Positions 44,233 through 53,834 are shown, numbered from the stretch's first letter. The stretch: 64,000 nucleotides of DNA from Burkholderiales bacterium (GCA_030684405.1 JAUXYA010000019.1:1-64000), one strand, 5' to 3'. Translations and numbers: made by a program. The notes: generated from the sequence alone by a model not told the origin.

Positions 44233-44445
44233 GGTTTTAATTCAGCCGATGTCAGCTGGAACTTCGAGTGCGACCGTCGTACCGCAAGCAGGCAGCACAA
44301 AGGACCACAGTCCGGACAATTTCGGCATTTGTTTCATCGGTATAAGCACTTCAAGAGGGTCACGCATGGTAATGCCTAATGCGCGGCCGGTAAAATCCGT
44401 GTACGTGCTCCACAGGGGCATATTCACATTGAGGAGAAAACAATC

Positions 44446-45195
44446 ATGGCGGCAGGCAGGGAACTTGAAGGCAAGGTTGCATTGGTCACCGGTGCGGCAC
44501 GCAACATCGGACGCGCCATCGCCATCGCGCTGGCGGAAGCTGGCGCCACAGTGGCTGTCAACGCGCGTGCTGCCAAAGAGGACGCAGAAGCGGTGGCAAA
44601 GGAGATTCGCGACGCCGGCGGCAAGGCCGAGGTATTCATGGCCGACATCGCCGACGGCAAGGCGGTCGATGCGATGGTCGGCGACATCGTCAAGCGCCAC
44701 GGCAAGGTCGACATCCTCGTGCTCAACGCCTCGATCCGCAAGGAAACCGCTTTCATCGACATGAGCTACGAGGAATGGCGCAGCCTGCTGTCGATCACCC
44801 TCGACGGCTCCTTCTTCTGCACCAAGGCCTGCCTGCCCTCGATGATCAAGGCCGGCGGCGGCAGCATCGTTACCCTTGGCGGCATGAGCGCGCTGTCCGG
44901 CGCGAAGAAACGCGTGCACGGCTCGGTCGGCAAACACGGGCTGTGGGGCATGACCCGCGCACTCGCCAAGGAACTCGGCGAACACCGGATCAACGTCAAT
45001 TGCGTCGCTCCCGGACAGATGGATACGGCGCGCGCCTCCGACCGTTCCGCACGCGCCCCGGTCAGCAACGTGCCGATGGGCCGCCGCTCAACACCGGAAG
45101 AAGTCGCCGGAATAGTGCGTTACCTGTGCACACCCGCGGCGGCGATGATCAGCGGCCAACTGATTTACGTCGACGGCGGGCAGCAGATGTTCTAA
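44446..45195 (+). CDS. SDR-fold protein lacking the catalytic Ser and Tyr (paralogue A)
   Basis: 249 residues with the SDR Rossmann layout: VALVTGAARNIGRAIA near 11-26 and NAG-like LVLNASIR (91-98). Aligned without gaps to FabG, the catalytic Ser is Gly146 and the catalytic Tyr is Gly159; Lys163 is kept and His158 precedes. The paralogue at 51256 has the same losses. A normal Tyr-based ketone reduction is therefore doubtful. GAGGAG precedes the ATG. Overlaps the convergent EAL gene by 4 bp. Confidence 0.88.
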   Translation: MAAGRELEGKVALVTGAARNIGRAIAIALAEAGATVAVNARAAKEDAEAVAKEIRDAGGKAEVFMADIADGKAVDAMVGDIVKRHGKVDILVLNASIRKETAFIDMSYEEWRSLLSITLDGSFFCTKACLPSMIKAGGGSIVTLGGMSALSGAKKRVHGSVGKHGLWGMTRALAKELGEHRINVNCVAPGQMDTARASDRSARAPVSNVPMGRRSTPEEVAGIVRYLCTPAAAMISGQLIYVDGGQQMF

Positions 45196-46454
45196 AAGAG
45201 AATGGTTCGGTGCCCACCAGCGCGCAGTTTAGGTAAGCGCTGGTGGTGCTCCTTCATCCACTTCGGCATATCACCGGCCGGCATCGGCCGGCCGATCATG
45301 TATCCCTGCGCGACGGCACAGCCGCACTCCTTTAGCAGCCGCCAGTCCTCCTCGGTTTCCACGCCCTCGGCCACCGACACTAATCCGAGGCGCTGCGCCA
45401 TGTCCAGCGCCGACTGCAGGATTACCCGCAGATTGCGCTTGCGCGACGCGCCGATGATGAACGAGCGGTCAACCTTGAGTTCGGTGAAAGGAATGCGAGC
45501 GAGTTGCTGCATCGAAGAAAAACCGGTGCCATAGTCATCGATCGATAGCCCGCATCCCAGCAGCCGCAGGCGGCCCAGCATGCCCAATGCAGTGCCAAGC
45601 GAGCCGACTACCCAGCTTTCGGTGATTTCCAGCACCACTTGTTCCGGCGACAACGCATGTGCCTCGATCTGCCCGACTATGCGCCGCACCAGGTCTGGCA
45701 GCTCGAGTAGCCGCGCTGACAGATTGATCGCCACCGACAACCGCAGGCCGCTGGCATTCCATTTGGCTGCCTGTCGCAGAGCCTGCCCCATCACCGACAT
45801 CGTCAACGGATGGATCAGACCCTCGCGCTCAGCCACAGCGATGAACAGGCCGGGCGGTATCCGACCATGCTGCGGATGCTCCCAGCGCGCCAGTGCCTCG
45901 ACGCCGCGAACGAAACCGGTGCGCACGTCGACCTTGGGCTGGTAATGCACGCTGATTTGATGATTTCCAATGGCTTGGCTAAGCTCATCGTGATTGACTT
46001 GGATTACGTCGCTTCCCCCGCCGGCAACGGCATCGTGCCATGCTGTTCTTTGAGCCAGCGCACTACCCAGTGCCGCCGCAGTCAATGGCTTCTGCAAACC
46101 AGCCAGCATATTGATACCCAGCATGCGCCCCATCGTTTCGACGGATTCAATCAGCGCCTGCTCCCGGCCCGAGACCACGATGACAGATGCTCCGAGATTC
46201 CGGTTGTGCAACTGCTGCAGAAACTCGATGCCATCCATGCCGGGCATTTCCAGATCGACCACGATCACCGTCGGCGGCAATACCAGCATCGCCAGCAGTT
46301 CCAGCGCCTCGAGACCGTTGCCAGCCTCGTAGATGAGGCCGACGCCCAGCGCTCGACTCAACGCGACCGCGTGCTGGCGCTGGACGACGCTGTCATCGAC
46401 GATCAGCAGCGAGTCGGCGTTGTGAGTGACCGGTATGCGGGATATGTCGTTCAT
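45192..46454 (-). CDS. REC-EAL c-di-GMP phosphodiesterase
   Basis: 420 residues. The receiver domain (about 15-135) has the phosphoacceptor Asp in VIVVDLEMPGMDG. An EAL domain (about 165-405) follows with GVEALARW, AINLSARLL, VLEITESWV, LSIDDYGTGFSS, LKVDRSFI and AEGVETEE, so the residues needed for catalysis look intact. It should cleave cyclic di-GMP to pGpG under phosphorelay control. Confidence 0.91.
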   Translation of the reverse strand: MNDISRIPVTHNADSLLIVDDSVVQRQHAVALSRALGVGLIYEAGNGLEALELLAMLVLPPTVIVVDLEMPGMDGIEFLQQLHNRNLGASVIVVSGREQALIESVETMGRMLGINMLAGLQKPLTAAALGSALAQRTAWHDAVAGGGSDVIQVNHDELSQAIGNHQISVHYQPKVDVRTGFVRGVEALARWEHPQHGRIPPGLFIAVAEREGLIHPLTMSVMGQALRQAAKWNASGLRLSVAINLSARLLELPDLVRRIVGQIEAHALSPEQVVLEITESWVVGSLGTALGMLGRLRLLGCGLSIDDYGTGFSSMQQLARIPFTELKVDRSFIIGASRKRNLRVILQSALDMAQRLGLVSVAEGVETEEDWRLLKECGCAVAQGYMIGRPMPAGDMPKWMKEHHQRLPKLRAGGHRTILF

Positions 46455-46463
46455 GCTACAAGA

Positions 46464-46787
46464 TCAGTGATGCTGGCGCCGTGGCGTCACGCGATCGTTG
46501 TTCTGCGCACTGCGCGCCTCGATCTGGAGCATATCGTTCAGCTGCGCCCCAAAAGCCGCGCTATAGCGCTCAGGCATGTGCTGCATATTGATCATGCCCG
46601 GCGCGAGTTTTTTACCGCGCAGTGCTCCTCCGCAAGATGAGCTGAAATCGCGAGTACTGACATTCATGCCGAAGGGCGCGCTAACCAGCAGCAGGATCGT
46701 GCCGGCACATCCGGCACTCCAAGCATCAATGTCACCGCATTCAGCCAGTATGGCGACGGTGCGCCGTCCATTTGCAGCGTTTTGCAT
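46464..46787 (-). CDS. Doubtful small protein upstream of the EAL gene
   Basis: 107-residue reading frame (MQNAANGRRTVAIL, CAGTILLLVSAPFGMNV) ending 9 bp before the EAL gene on the same strand. Its codon third positions are moderately GC-rich. A hydrophobic stretch of about 14 residues is present. No family recognised. It may be a small upstream gene or only leader sequence; the rest of the gap to 47016 shows nothing. Confidence 0.3.
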   Translation of the reverse strand: MQNAANGRRTVAILAECGDIDAWSAGCAGTILLLVSAPFGMNVSTRDFSSSCGGALRGKKLAPGMINMQHMPERYSAAFGAQLNDMLQIEARSAQNNDRVTPRRQHH

Positions 46788-47016
46788 GTCATTGTTCCAT
46801 TCGATACCGGCAGCGACTCCCGGCAAGCCGGTCCGCATCTCAATCTGTATTTACGGCCGACGGATCCCGGTCTTTAGCGCCAGGGTGGGGATGCTGCGTG
46901 AATCAGGTCTCATTGTGCGATTGCGGACCCGTTGGCCATTGGCCGAAAAAGGCAATACGATCCGCCAATTCCGCGATGCGGAGGGCCATTCGTCAAGCGG
47001 CACCCCCGCCCGCGAC

Positions 47017-48804
47017 TTAGTCCGTCAGACTGTCGTGCATGAACTGCAGCCGCGCAAGGTGGGCATAGAGGCCGTCGGCGCGCAGCAGTTCATCGTGAGT
47101 TCCGGTGGAATGCAGCCGGCCGCGATCGAATACGAGAATGCGGTCGGCATTGCGCACGGTGGCGAGGCGGTGCGCGATCACCAGCGTAGTGCGGCCACGC
47201 GCTAGACGTTCCAGCGCCGTAGCCACCTGGCGCTCGCTCTCGGCATCCAGCGCGCTGGTCGCTTCGTCGAGCAGCAGGATCGGCCGGTCCGCAAGCAGCG
47301 CACGGGCAATCGACAGCCGCTGGCGCTGCCCACCGGAGAGGCGGACGCCGCGCTCGCCAAGTTCGGTGTCGAAGCCCTGCGGCAATTCCTCGATGAACTC
47401 GAGCGCGTTTGCGTCGGCACAGGCCGCACGTACCGCCTCCGCAGTGGCCTCGGGTCGCCCGAAGCGCACGTTCTCGGTAACACTCGCAGCGAAAATCACG
47501 GGATCCTGGGAGACTAAAGCCACTGACTGGCGCAGCGTCAGTGGCTCGCAATGGCGGATATCGACGCCGTCGATGCGGATACAGCCGGACTGCGGATCGT
47601 AAAAGCGCAGCAGCAACGCGAAGATCGTGGTCTTGCCGGCACCGGAGGGTCCGACCAGCGCGACGCGCTCACCGGGATGCACCTCGAAGGACAGTTCCGC
47701 CAATGCCGGTGATTCGGGTCGTGTCGGGTAGGCAAAGCCCACGCCCTCGAAGCGAATCGCGCCGCGCACCGGTTGCGGCAGCACTGCGGCCGGTGGCTCG
47801 GCGCGCAGCAGCGGCCGGGTATCGAGGAGTTCCATCAGTCGTTCGGTGGCGCCGGCAGCACGCTGGATCTCGCCCCAGACTTCCGATAGGGTGCCGGCGC
47901 CACTGGCAACGATGCCGGCGTAGAACACGAAGGCTGACAACTGGCCGGCGGTAAGCCGCCCGGCAAGCACGTCGTGACCGCCGACCCAGAGAATTGCGCC
48001 AACCGCGCAGAAGGCGATCAGCATCACCGACGCAATCAGGAAGGCCTTGACGCGAATGCGATCGACGCCCGAGGCATAGGCGGCCTCAGTCACTGCATTG
48101 AAGGCGGCGCGGGTATGCGCCTCGTGACCGTAGGCCTGAACGGTGCGGATTTCGTGCATCGCTTCATCGACCTGCGCCGACACTTCGGCGACGCGATCCT
48201 GGTTGGCGCGTGACAGCCGGCGCACGCGACGACCGACAATCAGTATCGGCACCAGAGTCGCCGGCACGCCGAGCACGATCAGCGCGGCAAGTTTCGGGCT
48301 GGTGGCAAACAGCAGCAGCAGCGCGCCGACCATCATCAGACCGTTGCGCAGGAACATCGACAGGCCGAAGCCGATGACCTGGCGCAACTGGTCGCTGTCG
48401 TTGGTCAGCCGCGACACGATGTCGCCGGTGCGCGAGGCGTCGAAGAAGGCCGGCGACAGCGACAACACATGCGCGAACACCGCGCGCCGCAGGTCGGCGA
48501 TCACGCGCTCGCCGACACTCATCATCAGGTAGAAGCGGATGAAGGTCGCCAGCGACAGCACCACGGCCACCGCGATCACCCCGGCAAGCGCGGTGTTGAG
48601 CAGTGCCGGGTTGCCGCTGCCAAAACCTGAGTCGATGACATAACGCAGTCCCTGCCCGAGCGCGAGCACACTGCCGGCAGCGACCACCAGCGCTGCGAGG
48701 GCAATGGCCACCCGTCCGCGATAGGGCCGCAGGAAACGCAGCAGGCGTCGCAGCGGCGACACCACTGCGCGTGGGGCCGCGGCAGCCATGTTCTGCAGAG
48801 CCAC
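47017..48804 (-). CDS. MsbA-like ABC exporter (fused permease-ATPase)
   Basis: 595-residue half-transporter of the lipid-A/multidrug type. A six-helix membrane domain spans about 25-320, followed by an ATPase with Walker A GPSGAGKT, signature LSGGQRQR and Walker B ILLLDEATSALD. It dimerises to export a lipid or drug. The MALQ start at 48804 is used; ATG at 48789 is possible. It lies 8 bp behind the lipoprotein gene, forming a probable operon. Confidence 0.92.
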   Translation of the reverse strand: MALQNMAAAAPRAVVSPLRRLLRFLRPYRGRVAIALAALVVAAGSVLALGQGLRYVIDSGFGSGNPALLNTALAGVIAVAVVLSLATFIRFYLMMSVGERVIADLRRAVFAHVLSLSPAFFDASRTGDIVSRLTNDSDQLRQVIGFGLSMFLRNGLMMVGALLLLFATSPKLAALIVLGVPATLVPILIVGRRVRRLSRANQDRVAEVSAQVDEAMHEIRTVQAYGHEAHTRAAFNAVTEAAYASGVDRIRVKAFLIASVMLIAFCAVGAILWVGGHDVLAGRLTAGQLSAFVFYAGIVASGAGTLSEVWGEIQRAAGATERLMELLDTRPLLRAEPPAAVLPQPVRGAIRFEGVGFAYPTRPESPALAELSFEVHPGERVALVGPSGAGKTTIFALLLRFYDPQSGCIRIDGVDIRHCEPLTLRQSVALVSQDPVIFAASVTENVRFGRPEATAEAVRAACADANALEFIEELPQGFDTELGERGVRLSGGQRQRLSIARALLADRPILLLDEATSALDAESERQVATALERLARGRTTLVIAHRLATVRNADRILVFDRGRLHSTGTHDELLRADGLYAHLARLQFMHDSLTD

Positions 48805-48812
48805 GTGCCCGC

Positions 48813-49292
48813 TCAGGGCCGGCCCGCGGGGACGTTGATGCGCACGACGATCTGCGGCGCCTCCAGCGTCACCGTCGGCGGCTGCAGCGGCAGGATCGCC
48901 AGTTCATACTCGTCTTCGGCGCGAAGGTCGACGACGAACAGCAACTGCCGCAGCGAGTTCGGCGGTGGCGAGCGGGATCCGGCCGAGTCTTCGGGTTCGG
49001 GGCTGTTGACGCTGAACTCCGCGGTCTGGACCATCCTGCCGCCGGCACTCAGCGTCGCGCGGTAGCGGTCCCAGCGGCCGGCTTCCCCGCGCCGACCCCA
49101 GGCGAAATTGGCAGTGAAATCGAAAGCGACGGCATTCATCTGCGGTCGCAGCAGGATGCGCACCGGTTCAAAGCCGCCGCCCGCGACAGGCTGCAGCGGA
49201 ATGCGCGCAGCTTCCTCGCCGCCGAACCAGCCTTCACAGGCCGCCAGCAGCGCTGTCAGGACCAGCGCCGCGCAGGCCCGCGCCCGCATCAA
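48813..49292 (-). CDS. Hypothetical lipoprotein
   Basis: 159 residues. A lipobox LTALLAAC (Cys19) follows a hydrophobic signal. The mature region has VAFDFTANFAWGRRGEAGRW and IVVRINVPAGRP, beta-rich. No family recognised. Its start overlaps the stop of the upstream hydrolase (ATGA), and it is followed by the ABC exporter gene 8 bp on. Confidence 0.8.
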   Translation of the reverse strand: MMRARACAALVLTALLAACEGWFGGEEAARIPLQPVAGGGFEPVRILLRPQMNAVAFDFTANFAWGRRGEAGRWDRYRATLSAGGRMVQTAEFSVNSPEPEDSAGSRSPPPNSLRQLLFVVDLRAEDEYELAILPLQPPTVTLEAPQIVVRINVPAGRP

Positions 49293-50080
49293 CGGTCCAC
49301 TTTGGCGAGAAAATCGAGCATCGCCTGGTTGAACGCCGCCGGCTGCTCGATGTTGGAGAGGTGAGCTGCCGACGGAATGATCAGCAGTTCGGAACCGCGC
49401 AGATTAGCCTGGATCTGGCGCGCCATCTCGGGCGGTGTGCCATGGTCCTCCTCGCCGACCACGACCAGCGCCGGGCAGTCGATTTCCGGCAAGCGGTCAA
49501 GCACGTCGATTTTTGCGATCGCGTCACAGCAGCCGGCAAAACCGGCAACCGGCGTGCTGCGGATGCCTTCGCCGATGCGTGCCATCACCGCGGACTGCGC
49601 CTTGCGGTAGGGTTCGGTGAACCAGCGCGCCAGCGTCGAGTCGACCAGCGCTGCCATGCCCTGCTCCCGCGCAAGTTTTACGCGCTCGCCCCACATCTGT
49701 TCGGCATTGGGGGGACGGCGGCTGGTGGTGTCGGCGAGCAGCATGCTGCGGAACACGCCGGGGTATTTCAATGCATAGGTTTCGCCGATCATTCCGCCCA
49801 TCGACAGGCCGATCCAGTGCGTGCTGCGGATGCCCAGCGCGGCAAACAGGCCCTGCAAGTCATCGGCCATCTGCTCCAGAGTGTAGGTGCCCTCGGGCGC
49901 GTCGCTCGCACCGTGGCCGCGGGTGTCGAAACGCAGCACCTTGTAACCTTTGGACACCAGCAATTGCGCCTGCTCGTCCCACATCGACAGGTTGCTCGCC
50001 AGCGAATGGGACATCGTCACCCAGGGACCTTCGCCCTCGACGACGCAATTGATTTCGATGCCGTTGCTCTTGATTTTCAT
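49289..50080 (-). CDS. 3-oxoadipate enol-lactonase-like alpha/beta hydrolase
   Basis: 263 residues. Triad: Ser in GLSMGGM (about 95-101), Asp in VVVGEEDHGTPP, His in PSAAHLSNIEQP. The N-terminal MKIKSNGIEINCVVEG is typical of PcaD-like hydrolases. AAGGGG precedes the ATG at 50080; a longer frame to 50278 is not needed. It precedes the lipoprotein gene (ATGA overlap) and follows a Bug receptor gene by 34 bp, so one operon of uptake and hydrolysis is likely. Confidence 0.88.
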   Translation of the reverse strand: MKIKSNGIEINCVVEGEGPWVTMSHSLASNLSMWDEQAQLLVSKGYKVLRFDTRGHGASDAPEGTYTLEQMADDLQGLFAALGIRSTHWIGLSMGGMIGETYALKYPGVFRSMLLADTTSRRPPNAEQMWGERVKLAREQGMAALVDSTLARWFTEPYRKAQSAVMARIGEGIRSTPVAGFAGCCDAIAKIDVLDRLPEIDCPALVVVGEEDHGTPPEMARQIQANLRGSELLIIPSAAHLSNIEQPAAFNQAMLDFLAKVDR

Positions 50081-50114
50081 GCATTGATCCCCTTGGACTG
50101 CGTGACTTGGCTTG

Positions 50115-51092
50115 TTACTGGGCCTTGATGTTGCCGGCCCTGGCCAGCTTGGTGAACAGTACGATCTCGGCAGCGACCAGTTTGTCGAAGGCCTCGGGCG
50201 TGGTCGGACTCGGGTCGAGCCCGATCGGCGCCCAGCGTTTGCGCAGATCGGGATCGTTAAGCGCGCGCATGGTCTCACGGTTCAGCTCAGCGATCAGCGG
50301 TTTCGGCGTTTTCGCCGCAGTCAGCAGGCCGAACCACAGCACCGAGTCGTAGCCCGGCACACCGGACTCGGCAATGGTCGGCATGTCGGGCAACAGCGCA
50401 TCGCGTTTCAGCGAGGACACGCCGAGGCCGGCCAGCCGGCCGTCGCGTACCAGACCCACCGCATTGGCGATCGGCGACATGAAGAAATGCACACGTCCGG
50501 TCATCGATTCGGTCACCGCTTCGGGGATTCCCTTGAAAGGAATGTGCACAACGTCGATCTTCGCCATGCTCTTTAACTGCTCGGCGGCGAAGTGTGTGCC
50601 ACTGCCGGTGCCCGCCGAAGAGAAGTTCAGCGCGCCGGGTTTCGCGCGCGCTGCGGCAAGCAGGTCCTTCAGACTGCGGAATCCGCTCGTCGGCGAAGTC
50701 ACCAGCACGTACTTTGACACTGCCGACAGCGTGATACCGGCGAGGTCTCGCTGCGCGTTATACGGCAGCTTGTCGTAGATCGCGGGCGCCACGGCATGCG
50801 CAGAGGACACCGACAGCAGCGTGTAGCCGTCGGGGTTCGCAGTGGCCGCAAGGTTGGCGGCGATGGTGCCGCCTGCTCCGGGCCGGTTGTCAACGACCAC
50901 CTGCTGCTTGAATTCCTCTGTCAGTTTCTGCGCAATGAAGCGCGCGGTGATGTCGGGACCACCGCCGGGTGTGAAACCGACGAGGATGCGAATCGGCTTG
51001 GTCGGATATTCATTGACGCCTGTCTGCGCGGCCTGCACGAACGTGCCCGCAGCGGCGAGCGCGGCCACACCCAGATAGCGTATGAAATTCAT
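50115..51092 (-). CDS. Bug-family tripartite tricarboxylate transporter receptor
   Basis: 325-residue solute receptor with a signal peptide (MNFIRYLGVAALAAAGTFVQ) and the family blocks EYPTKPIRILVGF, VVVDNRPGAGGTIAAN, NPDGYTLLSVSS and VHIPFKGIPEA. GGGGG precedes the ATG at 51092. First gene of the operon receptor-hydrolase-lipoprotein-ABC exporter; divergent from an SDR gene. Confidence 0.93.
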   Translation of the reverse strand: MNFIRYLGVAALAAAGTFVQAAQTGVNEYPTKPIRILVGFTPGGGPDITARFIAQKLTEEFKQQVVVDNRPGAGGTIAANLAATANPDGYTLLSVSSAHAVAPAIYDKLPYNAQRDLAGITLSAVSKYVLVTSPTSGFRSLKDLLAAARAKPGALNFSSAGTGSGTHFAAEQLKSMAKIDVVHIPFKGIPEAVTESMTGRVHFFMSPIANAVGLVRDGRLAGLGVSSLKRDALLPDMPTIAESGVPGYDSVLWFGLLTAAKTPKPLIAELNRETMRALNDPDLRKRWAPIGLDPSPTTPEAFDKLVAAEIVLFTKLARAGNIKAQ

Positions 51093-51255
51093 GCTGCCCC
51101 CGTCGTTTTCCGGCAAATGCCGCAGGGCGCAAACTATACCAGCAGCGAATCCGCATCACAGCATGTGGATAGCTGCACAGCGCATCGCAACGCATCGCGT
51201 GCGGCGGCATTCCCCGTTATGCTTGCGCCTCCCCCCGGAACATGGAGTGCAGCGC

Positions 51256-52008
51256 ATGAGTGCAGCCCCTGAACTCGCCGGCCAGGTCGCACTGGTCACC
51301 GGCGCCGCGAAAAACATCGGCCGCGCGATTGCGCTGGAGCTCGCTGCCGCGGGCGCGCGGGTCGCGATCAACACCCGCACCTCGCGTGCCGAGGCGGAAG
51401 CCGTAGTCAACGAGATCCGTGCTGCTGGTGGCAGTGCCGCTGTTTATATGGCCGACATAGCCGACGCTGCGCAGGTCGCAGGCATGCACGCCGATATAGC
51501 TGCCGCTCTGGGTCCCGTCGACATCCTCGTGCTTAATGCCTCGGTACGCCGCGAAATTCCTTTCGCCGACATGAGTTTCGAGGAATGGCGCCAGGTGATG
51601 TCGATTTCGCTCGACGGATCATTCCACTGCGTGAAAGCCGTGCTGCCCGGCATGCTCGCTGCGGGGCGCGGCAGCATCATCACCCTTGCCGGCGATACCG
51701 CGTTGACCGGTGCCGTCGGCAAGGTGCACAGCTCTTCGGCCAAGAGCGGACTTGTCGGCATGACGCGCGCACTGGCGCGCGAACTCGGCCCGCAAGGCAT
51801 ACGCGTCAACTGCGTGTCGCCCGGCCATTTCAATACCACGCGCCCAGCTGGTCGTGCCGCAAGGCCGGCGGCTTCCGGACACATTCCGCTGGGCCGCTAC
51901 GGCGACTCCGCTGAAGTCGCGGCGACCGTGCGTTTTCTTTGCGGTCCGGGCAGCGGCTTCATTACCGGCCAGGTCATCCACGTCAACGGCGGCCAGTGGA
52001 TGTTTTAA
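51256..52008 (+). CDS. SDR-fold protein lacking the catalytic Ser and Tyr (paralogue B)
   Basis: 250 residues, collinear with the protein at 44446. The cofactor loop is TGAAKNIGRAIA. The active-site positions read Gly146 (Ser in classical SDRs), His158, Ser159 (Tyr in classical SDRs) and Lys163. The two paralogues share the same exchanges, so this is a subfamily trait and not decay of one copy. GGAG upstream. It is followed by a carboxymuconolactone-decarboxylase-like gene and an MFS permease, likely one transcript. Confidence 0.88.
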   Translation: MSAAPELAGQVALVTGAAKNIGRAIALELAAAGARVAINTRTSRAEAEAVVNEIRAAGGSAAVYMADIADAAQVAGMHADIAAALGPVDILVLNASVRREIPFADMSFEEWRQVMSISLDGSFHCVKAVLPGMLAAGRGSIITLAGDTALTGAVGKVHSSSAKSGLVGMTRALARELGPQGIRVNCVSPGHFNTTRPAGRAARPAASGHIPLGRYGDSAEVAATVRFLCGPGSGFITGQVIHVNGGQWMF

Positions 52009-52044
52009 TAATATTAATAAAATCAATTACTTAAAGGATTTACG

Positions 52045-52623
52045 ATGAGCCAGACCATACATGCTGAACGTTTTCCCGCCATTCCTCCGGAGCAGTGGAC
52101 AGTAGATCAGAAAAAAGTCGCAGCGAGCATCGCCTCCGGTCCACGCGGCGAAGTGCGCGGACCTTTCCTCGCGCTGCTGCGCAGCCCCGGCCTCGCGCAG
52201 ACCGTACAACAGGTCGGCGAGTACCTGCGCTTCAAGTGTCCGCTCGACCGTCGCATCGCCGAAATGGCGACGCTGATCGCAGCACGCCACTGGACGCAGC
52301 AATATGAATGGCAGTCGCATTACAAGCATGCGATGAAGGCGGGGCTCAGTCCGGCAATCGCACAGGCCATCGCCGAGGGCCGGCGTCCACAGAATATGGC
52401 TGCGGACGAGGAAGCGCTCTATGACATGCTGACTGAAGTACTGCACAACCACGGCGTCAGCGATGCCACCTACGGCCGCGCGCTGATCGTGTTCGGCGAA
52501 CAGGGCGTCATCGAGCTGATCGCGGTGGCCGGTTATTACGCAATGCTGGCGATGATCCTCAATGTCGGACGCAAGGCCCTGCCTGCCGGACAGGAGCCGA
52601 TGCTGCCCTGGTTTCCAAACTGA
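52045..52623 (+). CDS. Carboxymuconolactone decarboxylase-family protein
   Basis: 192 residues with the CMD/AhpD fold: GPFLALLRSPGLAQTVQQVG and DRRIAEMATLIAARHW are typical. The AhpD redox CxxC is absent, so it is the non-redox decarboxylase/isomerase-like type. Short AT-rich spacer (52009-52044) separates it from the SDR gene; AAAGGA before the ATG. Eight bp before the MFS permease gene. Confidence 0.88.
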   Translation: MSQTIHAERFPAIPPEQWTVDQKKVAASIASGPRGEVRGPFLALLRSPGLAQTVQQVGEYLRFKCPLDRRIAEMATLIAARHWTQQYEWQSHYKHAMKAGLSPAIAQAIAEGRRPQNMAADEEALYDMLTEVLHNHGVSDATYGRALIVFGEQGVIELIAVAGYYAMLAMILNVGRKALPAGQEPMLPWFPN

Positions 52624-52631
52624 CAGCCGGC

Positions 52632-53834
52632 GTGCTGCAGACCCTGCTGTTGCCGGCTCTGCTCGCCGGCCACAGCTTCGCATCGATGGCCGTGCTGGTG
52701 TTGCCGGCGGTGGCGCCGGAGGTCGCGCGCGATTACGGTTTCGATCCGTCGCTGATTGGTTACCAGATCAGTCTCGTCAGCAGCGGCATGGTGGTGACTC
52801 TGACGCTGCTCGGCAACACCAGCCGCCGGCTCGGGGCCGCGCGCACCAACCAGTTCGGCCATGCATTGGTCGCCAGCGGCATGCTGGTGTTGCTGATTCC
52901 CTCAAGCGTCTTCCTGGTGATCGGGTCACTGGTGATCGGACTGGGCTACGGCATGATCACGCCATCCGCCTCGCATCTGCTGATGCGCTACACCCCGCCA
53001 CAGCGACGCAGCACCGTGTTCTCGATCCATCAGGTCGGCATTCCGGCAGGCGGCATGCTCGCGGCACTGATTGCTCCGGCCGTGGCAATCATCGCCGGCT
53101 GGCGCTGGGCGGTCATCGTCAGCGTGACCCTGCTCGTCGCAGTGGTGCTGATGATGCAGGCAGGCCGGCGGCAATGGGATGACGACCGCGATCGTGCAGC
53201 ACCAGCGGTCACCCCCAATCCTCTCGCCGGCGCCATCGCGATCTGGCGGCAACGCGAATTGCGGCTGATTGCGATTGCGGGCAGCTGCTTTTCCTGGGCG
53301 CAGTTCTGCGCTGCGACCTTTGCCGTGGTGGCCTGCGTGGAAATGCTGGATATGAGCCTCGTCGTCGCCGGCACGGTGCTCACCGTGGTGCAAATCGCCA
53401 GTGCGGTGGGACGGGTACTGATCGGCTGGATCGCCGACCGGGTCGGCGACGCCGCGAGGGTGCTGGCATGGAATGCGGCGCTGCTGGTCGCCTGCTCGGT
53501 TGCGGCGCTGGCCCTCGGCCCCACGCTGCCGCTGGTGGCGGTTTACCTGCTGTTCGCGCTTCTCGGCGCCACCTCGGGCTGCTGGCCCGGCGCGATCCTC
53601 GCCGAAGTAGGCCGGCTTGCGCCGCAGGGTCAAGTCAGCCTGGCCATCAGCGGATCACTGGTGATCACCAACGTCGGGAAATTCCTCGGGCCGATCGTGT
53701 TCGCCAATGTCTACGCGCTGACCCGCGACTATGCGCTGGCTTTTGCCTCTCTGATCGTGCCTGCTGCGGTTTCACTGTACTGCCTGTGTGCCGCTCGCAG
53801 CACGGCACAGCGACTCAGGCCAGGATCTGGCTGA
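52632..53834 (+). CDS. MFS transporter
   Basis: 400 residues with about twelve hydrophobic segments and the MFS loop pattern GNTSRRLGAARTN between helices 2-3 and IGWIADRVGDAAR between helices 8-9. Start is a GTG at 52632. Probably imports or exports the small acid handled by the neighbouring CMD and SDR proteins. The 3' end overlaps the convergent CBS gene by about 20 bp. Confidence 0.88.
   Translation: MLQTLLLPALLAGHSFASMAVLVLPAVAPEVARDYGFDPSLIGYQISLVSSGMVVTLTLLGNTSRRLGAARTNQFGHALVASGMLVLLIPSSVFLVIGSLVIGLGYGMITPSASHLLMRYTPPQRRSTVFSIHQVGIPAGGMLAALIAPAVAIIAGWRWAVIVSVTLLVAVVLMMQAGRRQWDDDRDRAAPAVTPNPLAGAIAIWRQRELRLIAIAGSCFSWAQFCAATFAVVACVEMLDMSLVVAGTVLTVVQIASAVGRVLIGWIADRVGDAARVLAWNAALLVACSVAALALGPTLPLVAVYLLFALLGATSGCWPGAILAEVGRLAPQGQVSLAISGSLVITNVGKFLGPIVFANVYALTRDYALAFASLIVPAAVSLYCLCAARSTAQRLRPGSG

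Noticed and set aside
44335-44380. CGCAT...ATGCG inverted repeat between the aldolase and SDR genes as an operator
   Set aside because: Arms are only 5 bp with an 11-bp spacer, which is expected by chance.
46576-47205. 209-codon plus-strand frame before and into the 3' end of the ABC exporter gene
   Set aside because: No recognisable domain, composition like shadow sequence, and it overlaps the real ATPase 3' end.
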